Shown here: positions 1 through 7,378 of the stretch, one piece after another | Layout: each line of letters begins with the position of its first letter | How positions within the stretch are numbered: the stretch's first letter is position 1 | NCBI GenBank assembly: GCA_025457915.1 | Contig: JALOTL010000009.1 | Location: 1-64,000, forward strand | Source: Spirochaetota bacterium | GTDB lineage: Bacteria > Spirochaetota > UBA4802 > UBA5550 | Direction: 5' to 3' | Length of the DNA: 64,000 bases | Made by a program: the position numbers and the translations under genes | The notes under the pieces: model-generated | What the model saw: the letters and a program-made list of their open reading frames with translations, nothing else | The model's database searches: none | Told to the model about the DNA's origin: nothing

Positions 1-1
1 A

Positions 2-76
2 GAAAAAGCGCAGAGTGATACGGCCATTATGAAAAAAATGAAATCTTTCTTCTTTGACATGGATTTAATCGATTAA
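2..76 (+). CDS. C-terminal fragment of a gene cut by the window edge (uncertain)
   Basis: Frame 2 is open from the window edge to a TAA at 74-76 and encodes 24 residues ending FFFDMDLID. It may be the tail of a gene that starts outside the window. It is too short to assign a family. The following 117 bases, up to the STAS gene, hold nothing I can recognise. An open frame of this length can occur by chance, so confidence is low. Confidence 0.25.
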   Translation, partial: EKAQSDTAIMKKMKSFFFDMDLID

Positions 77-193
77 TGAATATCTTGCGGACATGGATAC
101 CAGCAGTACGTTTTATAGCAATTACAATTAGGCTGGGTTTGTAAAAGGAATTATTAATAGATGAATTTTACAGGATTAATGAATACTATTTTG

Positions 194-520
194 TCATTCA
201 ATGGAGTCGATGAATTCGAAAAGCTTATCATACCCGGTTTTTATAAGGATATCATAAAGGGATTGTTTCAATCCGGCTATCTTTACGTTCCCGCCTGTTT
301 TGCTGGCATGCTGATAAATGTTTATGAGGAATCCAAGCCCGCCGGAGGATAGGTAATTGAGGCGGGAGGCATCAATTAATATTTTATCAGAGCCGGCCAA
401 CAGGCTTTCGAGTTGTTTGTTGTTGGATGCCCAGGCTGTGAAATCAAAACGGCCTTCCAGCGTGATAACAAGGGAATCTTTATTTTTTCTGGAGCTGAAT
501 TTAAACTTATTGTCAGGCAT
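194..520 (-). CDS. STAS-domain anti-sigma factor antagonist (SpoIIAA/RsbV-like)
   Basis: The 108-residue protein is essentially one STAS domain, the size of free-standing SpoIIAA/RsbV antagonists. The core reads ILIDASRLNYLSSGGLGFL, matching the family segment where a Ser, here in the LSSGG turn, is phosphorylated by a cognate HATPase kinase. Family knowledge: the unphosphorylated antagonist binds the anti-sigma kinase and frees its client (partner switching). No kinase or phosphatase gene lies beside it, although an RsbW-like ATPase is encoded at 38306-38911. No clear ribosome binding site precedes the ATG. It lies downstream of tRNA-Pro on the same strand, beyond a terminator, so it probably has its own promoter. 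The family call is strong; the regulated process is unknown. Confidence 0.85.
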   Translation of the reverse strand: MPDNKFKFSSRKNKDSLVITLEGRFDFTAWASNNKQLESLLAGSDKILIDASRLNYLSSGGLGFLINIYQHASKTGGNVKIAGLKQSLYDILIKTGYDKLFEFIDSIE

Positions 521-568
521 GTTTTATTATTAATTCATAACGCATAATTAAGTCAAGCAAGTTAAAAG

Positions 569-599
569 AAAAAAGCCGTTGGGGAATAACGGCTTTTTT
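569..599 (-). terminator. Intrinsic terminator of tRNA-Pro
   Basis: Perfect stem AAGCCGTT / AACGGCTT with a 7-base loop. It is flanked by A and T runs on both sides, so it can work in either direction. On the minus strand it lies directly after tRNA-Pro and ends in a T run. Confidence 0.75.
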
Positions 600-601
600 A
601 T

Positions 602-675
602 TCGGGGCGACTGGATTTGAACCAGCGACCACATGACCCCCAGTCATGTGCGCTACCTGACTGCGCCACGCCCCG
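602..675 (-). tRNA. tRNA-Pro (anticodon GGG)
   Basis: The minus strand folds into a full cloverleaf. The acceptor arm CGGGGCG/CGCCCCG has the C1-G72 pair typical of bacterial tRNA-Pro. The anticodon stem CATGA/TCATG encloses loop CTGGGGG (anticodon GGG, codon CCC). The T arm carries TTCAAAT and the discriminator is A73. CCA is not encoded. A terminator follows immediately. Confidence 0.95.
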
Positions 676-875
676 CAAATATTACAATTATTGACACTTT
701 CAGAAATATTTTATCACTTGTCAAAGACTTTTCAAGATATTATTTTCTTTATTTGGCATGTAAATCTGTCGGAGATTGATTCTTCCCCGGGAGTTGATAA
801 GGACTGGTAAAAAAAATAGCGGAGCTTTGATTTTTTACTGGTGCCGTAATTTGCAATAATTGGGTGATATTTACA

Positions 876-904
876 TTGACATGCCCGGTTCCATGTATTA
901 AATA
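876..904 (+). promoter_or_regulatory. Possible sigma70-type promoter for the first acyl-CoA dehydrogenase
   Basis: TTGACA (876-881) is followed by 17 bases and TAAATA (899-904). The -35 box is perfect and the -10 box is weak. It would start transcription near 911 and give a leader of about 130 bases containing the hairpin at 940-1013. The rest of the gap between tRNA-Pro and 1044 shows no convincing gene. Confidence 0.35.
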
Positions 905-939
905 ACGGGATCTAATAATCAAATCAGGATATTCCCTTG

Positions 940-1013
940 TGGGCACTTTCAATGTATAGATTAGATTTTCTCAGTGGTTTTAAAATGAAGAATCTGATTT
1001 ATAGAGGTGCCCA
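940..1013 (+). promoter_or_regulatory. Long stem-loop in the leader of the acyl-CoA dehydrogenase gene
   Basis: An outer 7-bp stem pairs TGGGCAC (940-946) with GTGCCCA (1007-1013). After an asymmetric internal loop, an inner 13-bp stem pairs 955-967 with 991-1003, including two G-U pairs. The apical loop is about 20 bases. No T run follows, so it is not a simple terminator. It ends 30 bases before the ATG at 1044, so it could affect translation, RNA stability or binding of a regulator. I do not recognise a known riboswitch class. Confidence 0.5.
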
Positions 1014-1043
1014 TAATATCATATCAGATCGTGGAGAAAAGTA

Positions 1044-2636
1044 ATGTCTTATCCTGATAGAAATAATCCCTATAATTTCGACGCGTTCATTGACTGGAGA
1101 AAGGGTTTTGACTATTACGGGGACGATGAGTTCTTACAGCGGGTATTGAAACGCTTCGCGGGGAAAGAATTTAATTCAGTCGACGCTGAAGCAAGAAAAT
1201 TTTCAAAGAAGGTTTCCTTCAAGTGGCGGGACCTGTCAGACGCCATATCGGTGCCTGAGAAGCGGCCGTATATGATGCACTATGACGGCCACAGGCACAG
1301 AATTGACAGGATAGTCAGGCCGGAGGAAACCAGGATACTGGAAAGGGAAATTTTTTCGGAAGGAATATTTTCAGCCGCTACGAACCCGTGGCTGAGACTC
1401 CTGAAGATGTATTTGATATACCAGAACGGTGAAGCCTGCGTAAGCTGTCCGCTGGTCTGCACTGAGGGATTGATCGCCATCCTGGAAAGATTTGCGGACA
1501 GGCCTGAAACAAAAATGATACTCAAGCACTGCAGGGAAGGGATAGATGGCGATTTTGGCATCGGCGCCCAGTATCTTTCGGAGATCCAGGGCGGATCGGA
1601 CGTGCCGGCGAATCTTATAGAAGCGGTCAGGGACGGGGATTCATGGAAGCTTTACGGAAATAAATTTTTCTGTTCCGCCGCCCATGCGGATTATGCGGTT
1701 GTCACGGCCAAACCTTCAGGTTCGGAAGAGGTGGGGCTGTTCATAATTCCCTCATGGCTTCCGGGCGACAGGGAGAGTGAAAAAAGGAACGGTTATACCA
1801 TCGACAGGATAAAATGGAAGATGGGGACGAGCGAACTGCCGACGGCGGAAATAACGCTGGATGGTGCGGTAGCCTACCAGGCAGGCCCACTGGAACGCGG
1901 TGTCGCCAATGTCGTCGGAATCGTACTGACCTATTCAAGGCTGACGGTCGGCCTTTCCGCGGCGGCAAGCATGACAAGGGCCGCGAGGGAGGCGGAGAAA
2001 TATTCCGAATTCAGGTCCGCTTTCGGGTTGCAGATCGGGCGTTTTCCCATGCTGAAAGCCCAGGTTGATGATATCCAGATGCGGGCCAGAAGGACGACCG
2101 CGGGCGGATTCAAATTGTACGGGGATTTCCTGTCCCTTGAAGGGGGCCTCAAGGGCGGCCTCCAGACTGATGAGTCCAAGGATTTAAAAAGGAAAAGGTT
2201 CGACGTCAGGGAACTGATAATGCTCCAGAAAATCACAGCGGCATGGGATTGCACGGATGCGCTCAGGGATGCAATGTCCGTATTCGGCGGTCATGGCGTC
2301 ATGGAGGATTTTTCATCCCTGCCGCGTCTTTTCAGGGACGCGGCCATAAACGAGCTATGGGAGGGCCCGAGAAACGTCCTTTTAACGCAGATGCACAGGG
2401 ACTTTCAGCGGGCATCGGCCTGGTACCCGCCCGGGGAATTCATATCATCCGTGCTCAGGGGGGCCGGAGATCCCATTACCAGGGACATGGGAAGTGAAAT
2501 GGAGGATCTGTTGTCCCATAAAAGTCTTTTGACCATGGATGAAAAAACCATTCTGGTTTGCCGCAGGTGGGACGATTTCTGCCACAGGCTTTATCATGAA
2601 TATCAAAACATTGCATTGAATGAAGTTGACCGGTGA
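1044..2636 (+). CDS. AidB-like acyl-CoA dehydrogenase family flavoprotein
   Basis: The 530-residue protein belongs to the FAD-dependent acyl-CoA dehydrogenase superfamily, on the longer AidB-like branch. The mid-domain segment YLSEIQGGSDV resembles the AidB signature (EKQGGSDV). The C-terminal helical domain carries VFGGHGVMEDF followed by LWEGPRN, the flavin and substrate contact region. Other acyl-CoA dehydrogenases use this fold for alpha,beta-dehydrogenation of acyl-CoA; AidB itself has an unclear DNA-protective role, so the substrate here is open. The ATG follows a GGAGA-type ribosome site. A structured leader (940-1013) precedes it. The next gene, 88 bases downstream on the same strand, is unrelated. 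Superfamily certain, substrate unknown. Confidence 0.85.
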   Translation: MSYPDRNNPYNFDAFIDWRKGFDYYGDDEFLQRVLKRFAGKEFNSVDAEARKFSKKVSFKWRDLSDAISVPEKRPYMMHYDGHRHRIDRIVRPEETRILEREIFSEGIFSAATNPWLRLLKMYLIYQNGEACVSCPLVCTEGLIAILERFADRPETKMILKHCREGIDGDFGIGAQYLSEIQGGSDVPANLIEAVRDGDSWKLYGNKFFCSAAHADYAVVTAKPSGSEEVGLFIIPSWLPGDRESEKRNGYTIDRIKWKMGTSELPTAEITLDGAVAYQAGPLERGVANVVGIVLTYSRLTVGLSAAASMTRAAREAEKYSEFRSAFGLQIGRFPMLKAQVDDIQMRARRTTAGGFKLYGDFLSLEGGLKGGLQTDESKDLKRKRFDVRELIMLQKITAAWDCTDALRDAMSVFGGHGVMEDFSSLPRLFRDAAINELWEGPRNVLLTQMHRDFQRASAWYPPGEFISSVLRGAGDPITRDMGSEMEDLLSHKSLLTMDEKTILVCRRWDDFCHRLYHEYQNIALNEVDR

Positions 2637-2724
2637 TCCCGGCATTCTTTTATGGTTCAGAATAGACGTATTTGAGCCGATAAATTATTGAGTTCATATA
2701 TTTACCTATCCTTCGGGGGATTTA

Positions 2725-4056
2725 GTGAAAAAAGGCGTATTTATAGGTTGCGGCCTTATCCTTGCCGGTGTTCTTACTCTTGCAGTATTTTTTCAGTTTT
2801 TTCAACCTGAAAGAGAGGCGGAAACCCTTCTCACTGAAGGCAGAATGACGCTTGAGAGGGGCGGCAGGGATTCGATAAATACATCCATCAATATCTTTAC
2901 AAGGCTCATCGCCAAATACCCTGGAACAAAATCCGAAATTCTGGCTTATTATTATATCGCGCAGGGATATGAAAAACTGGGACTGAACCGCCTTGCTTAT
3001 CTTAAATATCTCTACCTGCTCAAAAATAAAAAAAGGGTGTCCCCGAAGCTCCAGAGAGAGGTCAGGGCCAGACTGGCCGCCCTGCAGATTCTTAGAAATT
3101 ATACTGAAGAGGGCACCGCGAGGCTTCTTAATCTTTTAAGTTATAATAATGATAGGGATTTCCGCAGCAGGGTCTACACGGAACTCGGCCATGCATTTTT
3201 GAAGAATAATGAACTCCCAAAATCCAAAAAGATGTTTGATATAGCGCTCAATGAGAACGGCAGCAACGAAGAGGCGATTCTCGGAAAGGCCAGGACACTC
3301 AAGAGAATGGGATATTCGTCCGCTGCATACGATCTGTATGAATACTTCCTGAAATACTTCGGCAGCTTCAGCGAATACACCCGTGACGTCAAGCACTCGT
3401 ATCTGAAGCAGGTTTATTCAAGCGGGTATGACAGCTATGTAAAAGGCAGGTACTGGGATGCCATAACATATTTCAGCAGGATAGTAAGGATATTCCCGGA
3501 TTATTGCCTTGCGGAGAACGCCATCTACATGATGGCGGACTGCTATTTCGAGCTCCAGAGATACAATGAAGCGATAAAGTATTACAACATTGTTCTGGGA
3601 AACGGCTTCCATCATAAAGACCAGGACGCATTGATCAAGAAGGGATATATTTATTATCTATCCGGAAAATACGACCTGGCAGCCAGGGAATTCCAGAAAT
3701 ATCTGAGCGATTATCCCAACGGAAGGCACGGAGCCGCGGCAAAAAGATGGAAGGAGATGAGCGCAAAAGAACTTCTCGGCCAGATCCAGAACAGGATCAT
3801 AAACGATATCGACGACGAATACATAAAAGACATCGAGGAACATATACAGCCGGACAAGGGTGGTAAAAAACAGCCGAAGACGGATGACAAGAAAGAAGCC
3901 GAGAAACCGGAAATCAAGAAAACGGATGACGTGAATCCGGATGAATTAAAAAAAGAGGAAAAAAAACCGGATGACAAGGACAAGGGTGTCATGGAGGGCA
4001 TTGACGAAGATTCCTCCTCGGAAGAAGTAGAGAATGAAAACGTGGCGGAATTATAA
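2725..4056 (+). CDS. Membrane-anchored TPR-repeat protein with charged C-terminal tail
   Basis: A GTG start follows a GGGGGA ribosome site. Residues 6-27 form a single N-terminal membrane segment (signal anchor or uncleaved signal). Residues 30-350 are helical TPR-like repeats, for example ILAYYYIAQGYEKLGLNRLA and AENAIYMMADCYFELQRYNE. The last 75 or so residues are Lys/Asp/Glu-rich and low in complexity (KKPDDKDKG). The layout resembles periplasmic scaffold proteins of the BamD/YbgF type, but no family-specific motif is visible. It is probably transcribed alone, with a terminator directly after it. Function unknown; a role in assembling an envelope complex is a guess from the architecture. 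Confidence 0.8.
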   Translation: MKKGVFIGCGLILAGVLTLAVFFQFFQPEREAETLLTEGRMTLERGGRDSINTSINIFTRLIAKYPGTKSEILAYYYIAQGYEKLGLNRLAYLKYLYLLKNKKRVSPKLQREVRARLAALQILRNYTEEGTARLLNLLSYNNDRDFRSRVYTELGHAFLKNNELPKSKKMFDIALNENGSNEEAILGKARTLKRMGYSSAAYDLYEYFLKYFGSFSEYTRDVKHSYLKQVYSSGYDSYVKGRYWDAITYFSRIVRIFPDYCLAENAIYMMADCYFELQRYNEAIKYYNIVLGNGFHHKDQDALIKKGYIYYLSGKYDLAAREFQKYLSDYPNGRHGAAAKRWKEMSAKELLGQIQNRIINDIDDEYIKDIEEHIQPDKGGKKQPKTDDKKEAEKPEIKKTDDVNPDELKKEEKKPDDKDKGVMEGIDEDSSSEEVENENVAEL

Positions 4057-4063
4057 TTCCGCC
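4044..4063. repeat. 20-bp perfect palindrome at the end of the TPR gene
   Basis: GGCGGAATTATAATTCCGCC is a perfect dyad. It covers the last codons and TAA stop of the TPR gene and lies just before the terminator at 4071-4100. It may act as a first hairpin that stabilises the transcript end. Confidence 0.5.
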
Positions 4064-4070
4064 TGAAATG

Positions 4071-4100
4071 AAAAAAAGGACGCCCGAGGCGTCCTTTTTA
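4071..4100. terminator. Bidirectional intrinsic terminator
   Basis: Stem GGACGCC / GGCGTCC with a 3-base loop, flanked by an A run and a T run. It separates the convergent TPR gene (plus) and htrA (minus) and can serve both. Confidence 0.85.
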
Positions 4101-4120
4101 TATTAATAAACCTGATTGTT

Positions 4121-5245
4121 TTAAGGCCGTTCCTGGACGGTGATACTGAAGCTTAACTCTTTTTTATTCCTCCAGACAGTGACCTGGAGGGTTTCCCCTG
4201 TCTTTGAATTTCCCACATGTTTTATCAGGTCCCTGTAATCCTTGATTTTCTTGGTTCCGATTTTAAGGATCACGTCCTTCACTATTATGCCGGCTTTTGC
4301 CGCGGGCCCGTTTTCAACAATTGACCCGACCAGCGCCCCCTCGGGAGTCTTAAGCCCCAATTCCTTCGCGAATTCTCGTGTAAGGGGCGATAATTGAACT
4401 CCTATGAATCCCCTTTTTACCTTTCCGTATGTCTTTAGGTCGATAAGAGTCTGCCTGGCGGTATTTATCGGGATCGCAAAACTGATGCCAAGATTGCCGC
4501 CTGTCTGGGAATAAATCATCCTGTTGACGCCTATTACCTCTCCGTCGAGATTGATCAATGGCCCGCCAGAATTGCCGGGATTAATAGATGCATCGGTCTG
4601 CAGATGTGTGTTCCCCATATCATCCACGATCCTTCTTCCGGTCGCGCTGATGATTCCCGATGTGATTGTTTTATCCAGTCCGAAGGGATTGCCAATGGCG
4701 ATTACAATGTCGCCTATATTTACTTTGGAGGAGTCCCCGAAATGGACCGGCGTGAAGCTGTTTCCGCCCTCGATCTTCAGCAGGGCGATATCGGTCATGG
4801 GATCGGAGCCGATCAGCCTGGCGCTGTATGTTTTATGGGCCACCTTTACTGTTATGCTGTCTTTTTCAGTGACAACATGATGGTTGGTGCAAATATAACC
4901 GTCTTTTGAAATGATGAATCCGGTACCGAGGCCCCTGTATTTCTGGGATTTCGGCATATTGGGTTCAGGACCGAAGAATTCCCTGAAAAAAGGGTCCTCC
5001 ATGAATGGATGGCCGTATTTCATGTTGATCGTTTTTTCAGTGCTGATAAAAACGACGGAATCCTTGTACAGGTTGTAGATTTTATTGTAGGAATTCTGGA
5101 GCTCGTAAGCCGGCGTATTATGGCTTTTGTTTTTAAGCGGCGAAGGCGACGTGGCGTCATCGAGGAAATCCCCGGCAAGCAATGCCGTGCCGGAAATCGC
5201 AATAACGGCAGCTAATATTAAAACCATTAATTTTCTTGATGACAT
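4121..5245 (-). CDS. htrA: HtrA/Deg family periplasmic serine protease with one PDZ domain
   Basis: The 374-residue protein has an N-terminal signal or anchor (about residues 5-24), a trypsin-like protease domain and one C-terminal PDZ domain (about 275-365). The catalytic triad is visible: His near 123 in the TNHHVV segment, Asp 152 in MTDIALL and Ser 226 in NPGNSGGP. With one PDZ domain it is organised like DegS/HhoB rather than two-PDZ DegP. Family role: degrading or sensing misfolded envelope proteins. The start follows a strong AAAGGAG site, and a good promoter (5273-5301) lies just upstream. It is monocistronic and convergent with the TPR gene. Protease family certain; DegS-like signalling versus housekeeping not resolved. 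Confidence 0.95.
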   Translation of the reverse strand: MSSRKLMVLILAAVIAISGTALLAGDFLDDATSPSPLKNKSHNTPAYELQNSYNKIYNLYKDSVVFISTEKTINMKYGHPFMEDPFFREFFGPEPNMPKSQKYRGLGTGFIISKDGYICTNHHVVTEKDSITVKVAHKTYSARLIGSDPMTDIALLKIEGGNSFTPVHFGDSSKVNIGDIVIAIGNPFGLDKTITSGIISATGRRIVDDMGNTHLQTDASINPGNSGGPLINLDGEVIGVNRMIYSQTGGNLGISFAIPINTARQTLIDLKTYGKVKRGFIGVQLSPLTREFAKELGLKTPEGALVGSIVENGPAAKAGIIVKDVILKIGTKKIKDYRDLIKHVGNSKTGETLQVTVWRNKKELSFSITVQERP

Positions 5246-5272
5246 ATTCCGGCTCCTTTAATTAATTCATAA

Positions 5273-5301
5273 AAAGTAACAGCCTTGATGATTACTGTCA
5301 A
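5273..5301 (-). promoter_or_regulatory. Predicted sigma70-type promoter of htrA
   Basis: On the minus strand TTGACA (5296-5301) is followed by 17 bases and TACTTT (5273-5278). It lies about 28 bases before the htrA start, so the leader would be short. The -35 box and spacing are ideal; the -10 box is weak. Confidence 0.55.
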
Positions 5302-5515
5302 CCATCTTATACCATTAGGAATTTGTCTTATCTGAAACCTTCCTGTTACAAAAAGTTTGCCGCGGTATTAGTTTTATATGAAAAAATTAAGTTTTTGTAA
5401 AGATTGGATAAATGAAGAATGAATAGTTGCATGTCTCATTGTTTTTTTCATTGCTGGATGTGGCTTGCTAAGAAATCTCTTCCTATCTTTAAAAAAAGAT
5501 TTTCGGAGGTTATAC

Positions 5516-6928
5516 ATGAAAAAAGGATTTTGCTGGCTTATGACGGTCTTTGCAATAATCTTCATTGCTTCAGCTTCTTTCGCGCAGGTTGCAAAAGACG
5601 GTGACAAAAAGCCGGAAGAGACCAAGAAAGAGGATAAAAAGCTCGATATCGGGCTTTCGGGAACCATTTACATGGAGTGGGTAAATTTTACCGGCTATCA
5701 GTACGGTGGATCGGGGGATGTGCCTAAAGTCTGGAAGAATTCAACATATACCTTGAATTCATTGATTGCTCCGACCAGCGGCACAAAAAATGAACAATCG
5801 GGACTTTCCAACAATACCTTCAGACTGCAGCGTGTCTATCTTACCTGGCAGAAGGACATCAACGACCTTTTCAGCGTAAGGGTAACGACCGATATCAATA
5901 CCTGGAACGCGGACAAGAGTAATCTGTTATTCATGAAGTATGCATGGCTCCAGGCCAAAAAGGAATTCGGGCCGGTTGGCGCTGTATTAAGAGTGGGCCT
6001 CATCGAGACTCCTGTTATTGGATATGTCGACAAGGTCAGCGATTACAGATGGATCAGCACGAACTATTTAGACAATGCCAAATCCGTATTGAACGGTAAC
6101 TCTTTCGATAACTCGGCCGACTTCGGCGGAAGCATGTCGCTCGAATTTTTTAAATTAGTCAAGGCCTCGTATTCGTATACAAACGGCGAAGGCTATAAGA
6201 ACAACAATAACGAAACCTACAAGGGGAAGGCGCACACCATGCTTCTGACGATTGCGCCGATCAAGGAGGTAAACCTTAATGTTTTCGGAAGGCTTGAAGA
6301 CACGGACAATAAAAGCCTTCAGGAAAGCACCTGGCCCAAATCAGGCGTGAGGTATTACGACCTTGCCTACAGGCTGTATCAGGGCGCAGGCGTAGCATTC
6401 AATAACGATTTGATAAAAGCGGGTTCCAACATTGCTTTTATGAGAAACATGGCCCAGGGATCCGCCAGTTTTGATATTACGAACCCCAACCTTGTTACAG
6501 CGTTTTCACCAAAGTATAAAAAACACTTCGTCCTGTCGGATTCATGGGTGAATTTCAACCTTGGGGCGATCGTTCCTGACGCGCCCGTCCTCCTGGTCGG
6601 CAGGTTCGTTTACGGGAAAGAGCTCCCGTCGATGGTGGCGAACAAGATGAAGACCACTACAACTATAGTCAAGACCATAGGGCTCGGATGGCAGTTCAAT
6701 AATAATGTAAGGATAGTCGGCTACTATGAAAACATAGATTACAGGATAGGGCAGAAACAGACAGGGGTGTTTGTCGAAAACATCTCCAAATGGCCGACTG
6801 AGACGGATGACCTGCACGCGACAAACCTCAACTCAAAATGGAACCCATGGTCGGCAAAATACGCGGGCTATAACAGGAATCCTAAAGCGGCAAACAATTT
6901 CTATGTCAAGGCCGAAGCCAAATTCTAG
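5516..6928 (+). CDS. Putative outer-membrane porin-like beta-barrel protein
   Basis: I chose the ATG at 5516 because it follows TCGGAGG at the right distance and opens a classic signal peptide (MKKGFCWLM, hydrophobic core, cleavage near SASFAQ). The mature protein of about 450 residues starts with a short Lys/Asp/Glu-rich stretch. It then shows alternating aromatic/polar strands typical of beta barrels (IYMEWVNFTGY, VRIVGYYENIDYRI) and ends VKAEAKF with a terminal Phe, the usual outer-membrane assembly signal. The pattern resembles phosphate-selective (OprP/O) or alginate-type porins, but no specific family motif is seen. A terminator follows, so it is a single-gene unit. Localisation well supported, substrate unknown. 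Confidence 0.8.
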   Translation: MKKGFCWLMTVFAIIFIASASFAQVAKDGDKKPEETKKEDKKLDIGLSGTIYMEWVNFTGYQYGGSGDVPKVWKNSTYTLNSLIAPTSGTKNEQSGLSNNTFRLQRVYLTWQKDINDLFSVRVTTDINTWNADKSNLLFMKYAWLQAKKEFGPVGAVLRVGLIETPVIGYVDKVSDYRWISTNYLDNAKSVLNGNSFDNSADFGGSMSLEFFKLVKASYSYTNGEGYKNNNNETYKGKAHTMLLTIAPIKEVNLNVFGRLEDTDNKSLQESTWPKSGVRYYDLAYRLYQGAGVAFNNDLIKAGSNIAFMRNMAQGSASFDITNPNLVTAFSPKYKKHFVLSDSWVNFNLGAIVPDAPVLLVGRFVYGKELPSMVANKMKTTTTIVKTIGLGWQFNNNVRIVGYYENIDYRIGQKQTGVFVENISKWPTETDDLHATNLNSKWNPWSAKYAGYNRNPKAANNFYVKAEAKF

Positions 6929-6967
6929 TATTTTTTTGATCATTCGATATATCGAGCTTTTTTATTC

Positions 6968-6994
6968 AAGCGGCCGTAAGGCCGCTTTTTTTTT
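6968..6994 (+). terminator. Intrinsic terminator of the porin-like gene
   Basis: Stem AAGCGGCC / GGCCGCTT with GTAA loop followed by a T run, 40 bases after the porin-like stop codon. Confidence 0.9.
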
Positions 6995-7084
6995 ATCATA
7001 CATATAAAAAATTTGAAATATATATACTGCGATGATTATTTGTACTGTGTGGTTTGAATATGGAATTTTTTATGAATTAAAACA

Positions 7085-7372
7085 ATGACCGGCATGCAGA
7101 AAACAATAGCGCTCTTATGCCGGGACCTGCTTGAAGAGCTCGAGGAAATGCCGGAATTCAGCGGTCTGGCACGCGGCATGGATAAAATAATACAGGATGC
7201 GCTGGACTTTGAATTTGAGAAGGGTATAATTGAAGGCCTCGAACGGGCGCTCGGGAGATATCATGCAAGGACCATGCAGCTTTATGCATCCAATCCCCGG
7301 AGCAATTATCTCGATAAGCTTCAACGCAGGGTTTCAAGCTTAAGGGAAATGTGCAGTAATCTTCTGAATTAA
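7085..7372 (+). CDS. Small helical protein of unknown function
   Basis: The 95-residue product is probably soluble and all-helical, rich in Leu, Glu and Arg (DLLEELEEMPEF, LERALGRYHART). It has no signal peptide or Cys pairs. I do not recognise a family. No ribosome site is clear before the ATG at 7085; an internal ATG at 7094 is an alternative start. It ends 6 bases before the convergent ade stop, and the tight packing supports a real gene. No transcriptional partner is visible. Confidence 0.5.
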   Translation: MTGMQKTIALLCRDLLEELEEMPEFSGLARGMDKIIQDALDFEFEKGIIEGLERALGRYHARTMQLYASNPRSNYLDKLQRRVSSLREMCSNLLN

Positions 7373-7378
7373 CATTTT

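Noticed and set aside
749-952. 67-codon minus-strand frame in the gap before the first acyl-CoA dehydrogenase
   Set aside because: No ribosome site, no domain-like composition, and it overlaps the predicted promoter and the leader hairpin of the plus-strand gene.
5374-5667. Minus-strand frame antisense to the start of the porin-like gene
   Set aside because: Low-complexity Ser/Phe-rich translation, no ribosome site; it is the shadow of a strongly supported plus-strand gene.
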